From assembly GCA_029256725.1 (NCBI GenBank), contig JAQSXJ010000015.1:62001-126000 (forward strand): 64,000 nucleotides of DNA, given 5' to 3'. The stretch comes from Anaerocolumna sp. Its GTDB lineage: Bacteria > Bacillota > Clostridia > Lachnospirales > Lachnospiraceae. The notes under the pieces are model-generated. The model did not search any database. It saw nothing but the letters and a program-made list of their open reading frames with translations, and had not been told where the DNA came from. A program made the translations under genes and the position numbers. Below are positions 17,228 through 24,897 of this stretch, in pieces (positions within the stretch are counted from its first letter, which is position 1; every line of letters begins with the position of its first letter).

Positions 17228-17770
17228 TTATCTTAGTTTATAGAATCTATTCCTTTTAAGATCATGCAGGTAGGACTCGTGTTCATTAATAATTAACTCA
17301 TACACATCATCTGCCTCTTTTTTTTGTGGGTTTTGGTTGCTATGGTAATAATATATGCCATACTTGTTGCTATTTACATGCTCAATTATCTCCTCAATCA
17401 CTTCATTAATACCTTTTGTGTGATATTTTGATGACGACCATCGTTTAATAATTCTACGCAGATCTGTTTTACTAAGGTAATTTTTCTTGCTTAAAATCTG
17501 CTCCCAAAAACTGTCTTTATCTATATTATTTATAGTCAAAATAAAATCAAACGCATCCTTATGCTGTTCATATACAAACCCCATTTCTAAGTAAACTTTG
17601 ATGTGTAATAAGGCTACCTTGCAATATTCTTTATCTTGCGTCTGATTATATAAAGTTACAAGCTGATCAACCAATACTTCTAACGTTTTTTCTATGGATA
17701 TGTTTCTGTATCCAATGGTACCGTAAAGTAATTTAATAGCTTCAATAACATCTCTCCCATTTTCAATCAT
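17228..17770 (-). CDS. Unrecognised helical protein (180 aa) of the operon
   Basis: This 180-residue soluble protein is mostly predicted helix, with no signal peptide, membrane segment or obvious catalytic motif. A mid-region KTDLRRIIKRWSSSKYHTKG is basic and could bind nucleic acid or peptide. It lies between two other operon genes (19 bp and 138 bp spacers) on the same strand and is likely co-transcribed with the biosynthetic genes. I do not recognise the family. Confidence 0.6.
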   Translation of the reverse strand: MIENGRDVIEAIKLLYGTIGYRNISIEKTLEVLVDQLVTLYNQTQDKEYCKVALLHIKVYLEMGFVYEQHKDAFDFILTINNIDKDSFWEQILSKKNYLSKTDLRRIIKRWSSSKYHTKGINEVIEEIIEHVNSNKYGIYYYHSNQNPQKKEADDVYELIINEHESYLHDLKRNRFYKLR

Positions 17771-17789
17771 TTTTGAAACTCCTGTTAAA

Positions 17790-18206
17790 TTAATTTCTTA
17801 AACCGATATTTATTAACTTGAAATCATTTATATCATATTCATTCATTATTTGATGAAACTGCTCACCAATACATAGGTATATGCATTCATTTTTTTCATT
17901 ATATTTACATTCATCAAAGCATCTGCTGTTACAAAAGTACAACTTGTGCAATTGCTTTGTCATAAGTCTATATACATATCCGGTTGTCACTTGTCCATCA
18001 CAAAGCTGATAATCAAGGCTATCTCTATTTATCTCTATGATAGAAATTAGATATTTCAAAAAAGGTATGCTTACAAACTTATGTATAGGAATGTAAAAAT
18101 GTTGTTTCCGGTTTTTTTTAATTTCTTCAATTAATGATATAACTATTTCCCTCGATATAATTACGAATGATGTTGTAGAGAAATAGAGATTGTTACATTT
18201 TTCCAT
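17790..18206 (-). CDS. Unrecognised Cys-cluster protein (138 aa) of the operon
   Basis: This 138-residue protein has a central-to-C-terminal cysteine cluster CNSRCFDECKYNEKNEC followed by IYLC, that is C-x3-C-x3-C-x7-C-x3-C, which could hold zinc or an Fe-S cluster. The rest is hydrophobic-polar helix without a clear membrane span. It is the second gene after the phosphopantetheinyl transferase, 15 bp away. It could be a partner of the radical SAM enzyme or a regulator; neither can be shown from the sequence. I do not recognise the family. Confidence 0.6.
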   Translation of the reverse strand: MEKCNNLYFSTTSFVIISREIVISLIEEIKKNRKQHFYIPIHKFVSIPFLKYLISIIEINRDSLDYQLCDGQVTTGYVYRLMTKQLHKLYFCNSRCFDECKYNEKNECIYLCIGEQFHQIMNEYDINDFKLINIGLRN

Positions 18207-18221
18207 AATCCCTCCATTTTA

Positions 18222-18953
18222 TTAACTTGCTTTTATATCCGTTTTCTTTAACTCCAAAGCAAAATTATTTGTGCATACAATTGTATAAACAAAGTCCTCC
18301 TCAAAAAATGTGTATGCTTCCAGCGTAGGAAAATATCGATAGCTGGATTTAAAACCACTATCTGTCCATTCAACTGATGAAATCTGCATTACATCAAAAT
18401 TAACCGACAGACCTAGTTTTAGAAATTTAACAAGTGCTTCTTTCATTGTCCAGGCTGCTATAACGAAATTATCATTATCATAGTTAAGTGGGCAAAGTTT
18501 CCTTTCCTTGTCTGTTAGAATGGTATTTATACTTTTAACTTTTTTTAAATCCAACTTTTCCATGTCTAAACCAAGAACCATCTCTTCCGGAAACACTATA
18601 ATGGCAGCATAATCATCACAATGTGTTATACCTAACCCATAGCCTTGCTCCTTGCTCTTAATAATAGGGTTATTCAGATAACCTTTTGCAATCTTTATAT
18701 CCGTCAGCTTATGCTCCTCTTTATATAAAGAACGCAATATAGTTTTAGCTAATGTTCTGCTCCAATAAAATTCACTTTTTCTCTTATCTGATTTTTTTTG
18801 CAGGTATTCTCTCATTTCATCTGCTGAGAGAATACTACTTACTCCCTCCTTTAGATATGGCGAATTTGTATTGCATATGCCTAATGTAAGTTCTCCCTGA
18901 AGCTGTTTAGCGTAATCAGAGTAGGTTAAGATCACTTTATCGTTTCTATACAT
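18222..18953 (-). CDS. Sfp-type 4'-phosphopantetheinyl transferase
   Basis: This 243-residue protein has the magnesium-binding pair Asp130 and Glu132 in LGLDMEKLD and the motif AAWTMKEALVKFLKLG (Trp168, Lys171-Glu172, Lys176) that define Sfp/AcpT-type transferases. It would move phosphopantetheine from CoA to Ser52 of the cluster ACP and Ser534 of the NRPS. It is the first gene of the 16-kb operon, with a strong AAAGGAGGTG ribosome-binding site, while its carrier-protein targets lie at the other end. That is good evidence that the RiPP genes between them belong to the same unit. Confidence 0.92.
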   Translation of the reverse strand: MYRNDKVILTYSDYAKQLQGELTLGICNTNSPYLKEGVSSILSADEMREYLQKKSDKRKSEFYWSRTLAKTILRSLYKEEHKLTDIKIAKGYLNNPIIKSKEQGYGLGITHCDDYAAIIVFPEEMVLGLDMEKLDLKKVKSINTILTDKERKLCPLNYDNDNFVIAAWTMKEALVKFLKLGLSVNFDVMQISSVEWTDSGFKSSYRYFPTLEAYTFFEEDFVYTIVCTNNFALELKKTDIKAS

Positions 18954-18992
18954 TTTGCACCTCCTTTCTTAAGCCGCGTTATATTTAACTGA

Positions 18993-19021
18993 ATCATAAT
19001 CCAATAGTAGGATGCTTACAA
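18993..19021 (-). promoter_or_regulatory. Candidate promoter of the biosynthetic operon
   Basis: On the minus strand TTGTAA (19021-19016) and TATGAT (18998-18993) are separated by exactly 17 bp, about 40 bp upstream of the first start codon of the operon. The weak -35 suits an activated promoter. A tandem 20-bp repeat lies 19 bp further upstream. Confidence 0.6.
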
Positions 19022-19040
19022 TAGATAGTGGGTAACTCAA

Positions 19041-19080
19041 TATTTAGAAAGTATAATTGATATTTAGAAAGTATAATTAA
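19041..19080. repeat. Two 20-bp tandem direct repeats upstream of the operon promoter
   Basis: Positions 19041-19060 and 19061-19080 are identical except for one base near the end. Each starts TATTTAGAAAG and ends TATAATT followed by GA or AA. The 20-bp period is close to two helical turns and the pair lies just upstream of the -35 box. This is the layout expected for binding of a LytTR regulator such as the two AgrA proteins flanking the operon. The sequence differs from the TTTAAGG pair at agrBD-1, so a different regulator or a different site class is possible. Confidence 0.6.
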
Positions 19081-19557
19081 TATCACGTTATAAAACGCTG
19101 CTACTGAATCACATTCATAATAAAAAAATCTATAGCACATCTTTTTTTGCAGCATAGTAGATATATTAGTTAGATAAACACAGATAGAGCAGTTGCAAAA
19201 TAAGCAATATTGCTGAAAAAGACCCCATGGTTTTCCTCCACACACCGGCTTCAAGACACGTTACCAATTTCGTACGCTATAATCGTACAAAAATTGTTCG
19301 CTTTTAACAGACGAAAATGGCAACATACCTTTCAGGCAGTGCATTACAGGAAAGTCATGAAGCCTTTTACAGCCTTACAATCATTTTGCAACGCTCCATT
19401 ACATAAAGTATCAGCATTAAAGTAAGCTGATTCGTCGCTAAACGAACTTTATTAAATAAGCAATCACAGTATTTGGTTACTCAAACTATGTTGTATTAGT
19501 AATCAACAAACTGTATAGTGATACCATAATTAATAACTGATAGGGAGGATGAATATT
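19081..19557. other. Non-coding spacer between the operon promoter and agrD-2
   Basis: This stretch of about 475 bp has no convincing gene on either strand. A short open frame on the plus strand (19210-19425) has no ribosome-binding site and odd composition. Weak CAAACTrT repeats (near 19482 and 19507, 25 bp apart) and a CATAAT box (19525-19530) lie before agrD-2 and may form its promoter. Nothing else is visible. Confidence 0.5.
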
Positions 19558-19707
19558 ATGAAAAAAATTATGAGAACTATCTTAAAGGGAACTAGTTCGA
19601 TGGCAATTAACATGGCAGTCAGCTCCATTGCACAAGCAAGTACAATATTTACCCATCAGCCTAAAGTTGATGAAGAATTAAATAACCAGTTACGCTCTCT
19701 CAAATAA
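19558..19707 (+). CDS. agrD: AgrD-like autoinducer precursor 2, serine (lactone) type
   Basis: This 49-residue peptide has a basic N-terminus, an amphipathic helix, then the core ASTIFT and the AgrD tail HQPKVDEEL. The tail matches the canonical HQPKVPEEL pattern closely, but the residue at the ring position is Ser rather than Cys and no Cys is present. By analogy the ring would be S-T-I-F-T closed as a lactone. A strong GGGAGGATG site precedes ATG 19558. It stands alone with its own terminator, 530 bp before agrB-2, which is an unusual order. Confidence 0.85.
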   Translation: MKKIMRTILKGTSSMAINMAVSSIAQASTIFTHQPKVDEELNNQLRSLK

Positions 19708-19717
19708 TTTATATAAC

Positions 19718-19779
19718 GCCAGTGCTTATGGGCAGCTCTTATCTACATATTAGCTCATAAGCCTGGCAATCATTTTTTC
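19718..19779 (+). terminator. Rho-independent terminator of agrD-2
   Basis: An inverted repeat GCCAGTGCTTATG / CATAAGCCTGGC is followed by ATCATTTTTTC. It separates the agrD-2 transcript from agrB-2. Confidence 0.75.
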
Positions 19780-19793
19780 ATCTTTTAACTACT

Positions 19794-19945
19794 TAAAATT
19801 CCTTTTGTTCTAGAATGAAGGTTATGAATTTCTTATTCGTTTCAACACCTGAAATAAACATCTCTGATAATACAATTATCATCTTATCCACCACTTCCTT
19901 TTTCTTTGCCCCCAATACAAGCTCTTGTCCAATATTGAATCTATT
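19794..19945 (-). pseudogene. Unrecognised C-terminal gene fragment, start lost
   Basis: A minus-strand frame of about 49 codons without a start reads IGQELVLGAKKKEVVDKM and ends ILEQKEF with a stop at 19794. It has the composition of a real helical protein end and stops abruptly at the small mobile element at 19955. It looks like the remnant of a gene cut by insertion or deletion. The family was not recognised. Confidence 0.35.
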
Positions 19946-19954
19946 TCATTTTAC

Positions 19955-20080
19955 AGGGTGTGTCTGAAAACTCATTGTACCGTTCTGAATGCCCCACTTT
20001 GCGGTATTCTGCGTTGCGATTTTGGGAACGTAACACCACTACGTCCCCAAAACGGCACAAGCAGTTTTCAGACACACCCT
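19955..20080. mobile_element. MITE-like element, 126 bp with perfect 18-bp terminal inverted repeats
   Basis: The ends AGGGTGTGTCTGAAAACT (19955-19972) and its exact complement (20063-20080) bracket a GC-richer interior. That interior itself contains a partial palindrome around TTTTGGG(a)ACGTA / TACGTCCCCAAAA. There is no coding capacity. The element lies between agrD-2 and agrB-2. A clear target-site duplication was not found. A related TGTGTCTGAAAA string occurs at about 61573. Confidence 0.65.
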
Positions 20081-20233
20081 AACATAACCTTGATATTTAT
20101 AGATTACATCGTTTAGTCTCAAAAAGCTTAATTCCGTCCGCAATTTACTTTAAAGCCAAATTTCTGTTGTTTGGGGACATTCAGTAAAAATAATGTAGTT
20201 TTTCATTATAATTACGGTTGCAGGAGGGAATTA

Positions 20234-20842
20234 ATGATAATTATATTGGCAAAGAAATTGACTGAGAGGGTTATAAAAGACTCGATTATAAGCAAGGAAC
20301 AGCAGAAATTATATCAATATAGTTATGAGTTATTAATATCTTCATTGATAAACATTGTAATTGTATTATTTATTGGAAGTATATTTAATAAAACTCTTGA
20401 AACTATACTCTTTTTACTGTTCTTTTGTTCACTCAAAAAGTATACAGGTGGATTACATATGTCAACTTATAATCGGTGTATCAGTTTATTTAGTTTTATT
20501 TATACTGTAATTCTTATTTTAGATTACTATGCAGTGTTTAATAATCCGGAAATTATCCTAATTCTGGTTATTTTCTCAAGCTGTATTATATGTACCCTTT
20601 CTCCTATCGTTGATGATAATAAGCCATTATCTACTCAAGAAATTGAAATGATTAAAAGAAAAGGAATGATAATTTTACCGATTCAACTAATTTTATTCAT
20701 TGTATTACATTTTATAGTAAGTACATACCTATCAAAATATGTAGGGGTTGCAATTATAACTACAGCCTTTTTGGTTTTTACTGGATATATAAATAACAAA
20801 TTGAAGGAGGGAAAGACGTTTGATAAGTATAGTAATCTGTGA
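20234..20842 (+). CDS. agrB: AgrB-like membrane endopeptidase 2
   Basis: The chosen start ATG 20234 has CAGGAGGG five nucleotides upstream; a longer frame to 20171 has none. The protein of about 202 residues has the AgrB catalytic segment YTGGLHMSTYNRC, His and Cys seven apart, and several hydrophobic helices. It would process the serine-type AgrD-2 encoded 530 bp upstream. Its 3' end overlaps the regulator gene by 23 nt. It is the second agr processing enzyme in the window and diverges clearly from the first at 1974, so the two systems likely make different signals. Confidence 0.9.
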   Translation: MIIILAKKLTERVIKDSIISKEQQKLYQYSYELLISSLINIVIVLFIGSIFNKTLETILFLLFFCSLKKYTGGLHMSTYNRCISLFSFIYTVILILDYYAVFNNPEIILILVIFSSCIICTLSPIVDDNKPLSTQEIEMIKRKGMIILPIQLILFIVLHFIVSTYLSKYVGVAIITTAFLVFTGYINNKLKEGKTFDKYSNL

Positions 20843-21530
20843 TGATGAAAATAACTTTCTTGATGAACTTGAAGAACACATTAAAAATTATGCAAGTAGT
20901 AAGTGTGAAGAAATCATAATCACAAGATTTACCAGCGGAGAAGAACTACTAAAAAACTATAAATTAGGTTTTGACATAATATTTTTAGACATTTCTATGG
21001 CTGAGGTTAGTGGAATTGAAGCTGCAAAATATATCAGAGATATTGATAAAAATGTCATTATCGTTTTCCTGACATCAATAATCAAATATGCTCTGGCAGG
21101 ATATACTCTCGGAGCCTCCAACTATATATTAAAACCAATTACATTTAAAAAACTATCAATGGAATTAGACAAGGCAATAAAGAAATGCAAGGAAATGGAG
21201 CATCAATATATCACGTTAAAAAATAACGATGGTATATTCAAACTGTACGTGAGAGAAATAATGTATATAGAAACCTCTCAGAGAAATACGTTAATCCACA
21301 CCTCAGACCAGGACGTAGTTTGTTTTTACAGGATGAAAGCCTTGGAGGAAAAATTAGAGTCTTTTGGATTCCTTAGATGCCATTCCGGATTTATTATAAA
21401 CATCAGATATGTGAAATCCATAGAGAAATTATTAATTACACTTACAGATGATACTGAAATACCCATAAGTCAGCAAAAAAGAAAAGATGCAATGAAAATG
21501 ATTGCTATATATTTAGGAGATGAATTATGA
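20820..21530 (+). CDS. agrA: AgrA-like LytTR response regulator 2
   Basis: This 236-residue protein has a receiver domain (acidic residues CDDE near 7-10, phospho-acceptor Asp in IIFLDISM near residue 57, conserved Lys in ILKP near 105) followed by a LytTR domain (about 130-230). It starts at TTG 20820 with AAGGAGGG upstream, inside the end of agrB-2, and overlaps the kinase gene by 4 nt. Likely targets are its own locus and the divergent biosynthetic operon, whose promoter has a 20-bp tandem repeat. The targets are inferred. Confidence 0.9.
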   Translation: MISIVICDDENNFLDELEEHIKNYASSKCEEIIITRFTSGEELLKNYKLGFDIIFLDISMAEVSGIEAAKYIRDIDKNVIIVFLTSIIKYALAGYTLGASNYILKPITFKKLSMELDKAIKKCKEMEHQYITLKNNDGIFKLYVREIMYIETSQRNTLIHTSDQDVVCFYRMKALEEKLESFGFLRCHSGFIINIRYVKSIEKLLITLTDDTEIPISQQKRKDAMKMIAIYLGDEL

Positions 21531-22798
21531 TTAATTTAATATCTGATATAATTGGGACTACTTTAGAAGTTATGATACTTTACAATCTTCAAAGGAATAA
21601 GACATTGTTTTCAAAAAAGAATATTGCGCTCTTCTCCTTAATCATTCCTTACATCATAGGAATATCCTATGTAGATATAACTTTTTTTCCTAAAATAATA
21701 TCAATACTCTTATTAACAATTGTAATTACCAAATTTACGATGAAAACATCTTTTAAAAGAATTCTATTTGCATTTATATTATATTTATTATCCATTTCAA
21801 TAGGGGAAATAATTGGATTTGGTATATTCCGGCTGATATTTAATACTTCAATCAAGGTCCTAATGGAGGAGCCGGCTAAATTCCTACTGGTTGTTATTGT
21901 TTCTAAAGTATTTATGCTCGCATTTGTTATTTATCTAAGAAACTTTATTCATAGGGCCAATGCCTTTTTAGATAAACATGTACTTCTAACTATTACTCCC
22001 TTGCTAACATGTTTTATTACGCTTTTTATTGAGACATTTAAAATATTTAATTCAGTTGAGTTTGATACTACCAAAAACTTATTTTCAATACTAAGTATTT
22101 CTTTCGCCTTGGTTTCAGCTTTTTGTATTATAGTTCTTATTGAAAAGTACTTGCAGACAAAAGAAGTGGAAGCATTTAATCACCTGAATATAAACCAAAT
22201 CAGTGCTGGGTATCATTATCTTTCACAGAAGGTTGAAAGTCATGAAAAAATTTTAGAACTTTATCATGATCTAAAGAATCACCTGATTATTTTGCAAAGC
22301 AAAAATGAGAACTCAGATTATATTGACGGTTTATTAAACAGAATATCAGACTTTGAACATTTCGATGATACAGGTAACCAAATATTAAATACAATAATTT
22401 ATGAAAAAACAAAAGTTTCTCTCAAAAACCAAATTGATTTCCAATCATTTGTAGATCTAAGCAGAGTTTCCGGATTACAAGATTTTGATTTATGCAGTAT
22501 TTTTGGAAATGCAATTGATAATGCAATCGAAGCATGTATGAAAATTCCCAATGCAAGTTTAAGAAGAATACTTATAAAGGCTAATAAGATCAACAATTTC
22601 TTATTAATTAAAATTGAGAATTCGGTTGAAGATGGCGTTCTAATCAATAAGGAACATCTTGAGACAACAAAGGATGACTCTTTATTACATGGACATGGTT
22701 TAAAGAGTATACAGCGAGCTGTATGTAAGTATAATGGTGAAATGGAAGTAACTTTAGGACCAACTTCTTTTCGCTTAAGTATTGCTATTCCGCTTTAA
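21527..22798 (+). CDS. agrC: AgrC-like GHKL sensor histidine kinase 2
   Basis: This 423-residue kinase has about six N-terminal membrane helices (1-200), a coiled linker, the H-box YHDLKNHLIILQ near residue 247, the N-box FGNAIDNAIEAC near 325 and a glycine-rich ATP lid (HGHGLKSI near 388). This is the AgrC/GHKL layout. It ends 14 nt inside the convergent methyltransferase gene. With agrD-2, agrB-2 and agrA-2 it makes a complete quorum-sensing circuit next to the biosynthetic operon. Confidence 0.92.
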   Translation: MINLISDIIGTTLEVMILYNLQRNKTLFSKKNIALFSLIIPYIIGISYVDITFFPKIISILLLTIVITKFTMKTSFKRILFAFILYLLSISIGEIIGFGIFRLIFNTSIKVLMEEPAKFLLVVIVSKVFMLAFVIYLRNFIHRANAFLDKHVLLTITPLLTCFITLFIETFKIFNSVEFDTTKNLFSILSISFALVSAFCIIVLIEKYLQTKEVEAFNHLNINQISAGYHYLSQKVESHEKILELYHDLKNHLIILQSKNENSDYIDGLLNRISDFEHFDDTGNQILNTIIYEKTKVSLKNQIDFQSFVDLSRVSGLQDFDLCSIFGNAIDNAIEACMKIPNASLRRILIKANKINNFLLIKIENSVEDGVLINKEHLETTKDDSLLHGHGLKSIQRAVCKYNGEMEVTLGPTSFRLSIAIPL

Positions 22799-23405
22799 GC
22801 TCGAGTTTTTTTGATAACCCCTGTTTCTTTTTTTCCTTAACAGGTTTTCTAAAAGTACGCTTCTCTGCTATAAACAAATAATAACCATCTTTTTCAATTA
22901 CTTTTACACCACCAAAGACAGATGTTATTTTATTTCTGTACCAAGTAAGACGTTTCGTAACCATAAGTAATTTTCCACCAACAGCTAAATGCTTAAAAGC
23001 ATTTTCGATAAATTCTTTTGCAACTGAGAAATCCGTATGATATGGCGGATTACTCAATATAATTGTAAAATAATTTTCTTTAATATTTTGAAACCCATTG
23101 CTTTGAATAATTTCAATATTCTCAATTAAATTTAACATCGCATTCCTTTTTGAGATCTCAACGGCTTCTTCTGATATATCGCACATAATTACATTTTTTG
23201 CTCCGATAATTTTAGCTGCTAAAATGCCGACTACTCCATAACCACATCCCAGATCTAAAGCCTTGTCATCCAGTTGAAACTCCACTTCCGATAACATAGC
23301 CAAAGTACCCTTATCAATTGCAGATGGAGAAAATACACCATCACTTGTTTCAAAATGAAGTTCTAATCCTTTTATTATTGTTGTAATCATTATATCTCCA
23401 TTCAT
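22785..23405 (-). CDS. Class I SAM methyltransferase, RsmC-like
   Basis: This 206-residue protein has SAM motif I LDLGCGYGVVG near residue 52, an acidic residue ending motif II (CDISEE) and motif IV NPPYHTD near 118. NPPY marks N-methylation of a nucleobase, and the overall form matches RsmC-type 16S rRNA guanine-N2 methyltransferases in Firmicutes. The C-terminus is lysine-rich, as expected for RNA binding. The first in-frame ATG encodes MNGD; a Met at residue 6 (MITTII) is also plausible. It is convergent with and overlaps the end of agrC-2, and marks the border of the accessory island. Confidence 0.82.
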   Translation of the reverse strand: MNGDIMITTIIKGLELHFETSDGVFSPSAIDKGTLAMLSEVEFQLDDKALDLGCGYGVVGILAAKIIGAKNVIMCDISEEAVEISKRNAMLNLIENIEIIQSNGFQNIKENYFTIILSNPPYHTDFSVAKEFIENAFKHLAVGGKLLMVTKRLTWYRNKITSVFGGVKVIEKDGYYLFIAEKRTFRKPVKEKKKQGLSKKLELKAE

Positions 23406-23632
23406 GAGTGTACTTTAGTTATTGATATATATTTTACCATATCTGATATTAAATAAAAAGAGATAACTATCTTGAGTTTCTATAGTTTAATCCACAACCC
23501 CTTATTTCTCCTAATAATGTAATTAACAACTTTCAAATAATGCCCAAAATATAAGGAATCCATATCCATTTTGTAGTAGAATAATGGTGTCGAAGCAAAA
23601 TCTACACTAAACAATAAAGAAAGCGACTCCTT

Positions 23633-24398
23633 ATGCTTAATTCTACAACAAATACTTACACTTTGAAACGAGAAATTTTATCTTTTTCAAACAAAATATC
23701 CTTTAAGCTTTCCAAACCCGGTAGAAAGTTTACTAATCTATGGCATGTTAGCTTCTTGGAGCTGCCTTTTAACTGATATTGTGGATCAGCTTCACGAAGA
23801 TTCCAAAAAGGTCATCGGCGTAGCGCGACTTACGTGACATCAAAAAAAGGAGTACAAATCACAGCTCAGTCTGGGTATTTTCATACGATACAAAAATGGG
23901 TTCCCGATGAACCAACAATTCATGTCGTTTCTGATAGTTGCATTATCAAAAGAAAAAAACAGCCTTTTCCAGCTGTTTTGATTTGCCTGCCTATTTCTTT
24001 GTATGGGATAGGCTTGGTTGTGTTCCGTACCAAGCCTATCCACTATACAATTGGATTTTTACTCGTTGATTTTACGGAGAACCCTAAGGTTTGTCCCATA
24101 CCCAGTGCATGTTGAAAAACCGTCTGGAAATTGAAAACTTCAACAGTTTGAAACCGATTAGCATTAAACAGGAATTTTTTCGGCAATGTTCCTTTCAAAT
24201 CTTTCTGCTATCATAAAGAAAGAAACTGATATGCCAATCGCAGCTAATTCTTCCACCCCCAAGAAACATTTATATCAGTCTAATCGCAGCTTTATCCTAA
24301 ACAGGATAAAGCTGCGACAGTACTCTCTATTATCCGACCAAACAGAAGATATGGCAGATATCACAAACATACCCGACGCCGGTATTATACTCATTTGA
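23633..24398 (+). pseudogene. Decayed IS4-family transposase remnant
   Basis: The N-terminal piece starts at ATG 23633 (MLNSTTNTYTLKREILSF) and shifts frame after KFT; the continuation in the next frame reads YGMLASWSCLLTDIVDQL. The C-terminal piece, from about 24109, reads KNRLEIENFNSLKPISIKQE, then after another frameshift FLSNLSAIIKKETDMP. These segments resemble the ends of IS4/IS231-like transposases common in Clostridia. The middle is scrambled and most of the catalytic domain is lost, so the element is dead. No intact terminal repeats were found. Confidence 0.65.
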
Positions 24399-24589
24399 AA
24401 AATTGCATATAAAATTTTACCTTATAAGTTCTCGCCAGTTATTTCTTTTTGAAATAACTTTGTTTCTTATTCTCTTTTTACATAAAGAGTAGTAATTCGT
24501 CTTTTACTAGCACTTTTAAAATCTTAAATTGACGACATTGCCTGTATAACAGGTGGTTTATTAAAAGACTGCCATACAAAAAAAGGGGC

Positions 24590-24678
24590 TTCCTTTTACC
24601 ACCGAAACCCTTGATACGTTATGCTTTGTACTAGATTGCGAGGTGAGTGATATTCTTAAACACGACAAAACCAAATAA
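24590..24678 (+). pseudogene. C-terminal remnant of a small Xre-like (HTH) regulator
   Basis: A short frame reads ETLDTLCFVLDCEVSDIL followed by KHDKTK and a stop at 24676. This matches the usual end of small Cro/CI-type HTH proteins in Clostridia (LDKICxxLDCxVSDI). The N-terminal part with the recognition helix is missing. It sits in the same decayed patch as the IS4 remnant. Confidence 0.5.
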
Positions 24679-24713
24679 TATCTTACTTATAAATATTTCT
24701 AAACAACAATAAA

Positions 24714-24737
24714 AAGACCAATAATCTACTGGTCTTT
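24714..24737. terminator. Distal hairpin terminator after lysS
   Basis: The inverted repeat AAAAGACCA / TGGTCTTTT has T-runs on both sides and could act in either direction. Confidence 0.65.
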
Positions 24738-24770
24738 TCTCTTTATCTATGCATAAATTTTAGATGCATA

Positions 24771-24807
24771 TCAAAAAGGAGAACAAAAGTTTCCTTCCAT
24801 TCTCCTT
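24771..24807 (-). terminator. Proximal terminator after lysS
   Basis: On the minus strand AAGGAGAA and TTCTCCTT form a stem followed by TTTTG, about 90 bp downstream of the lysS stop codon. Confidence 0.6.
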
Positions 24808-24897
24808 CTATTTCCCTTATAGTTAATTTGAACGTGTTATCTTTAATTAGTCGTAAATCTTGATTCTCAACTTCTGAAACCCTTTAAAATAAAGGTT

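Noticed and set aside
19210-19425. 71-codon plus-strand frame upstream of agrD-2
   Set aside because: No ribosome-binding site, no recognised motif and poor codon pattern; possibly old mobile-element debris, but I could not support this.
23834-24115. 93-codon plus-strand frame between methyltransferase and lysS
   Set aside because: It lies inside the decayed IS4 transposase region; the sequence is a scrambled mix of frames rather than an intact gene.
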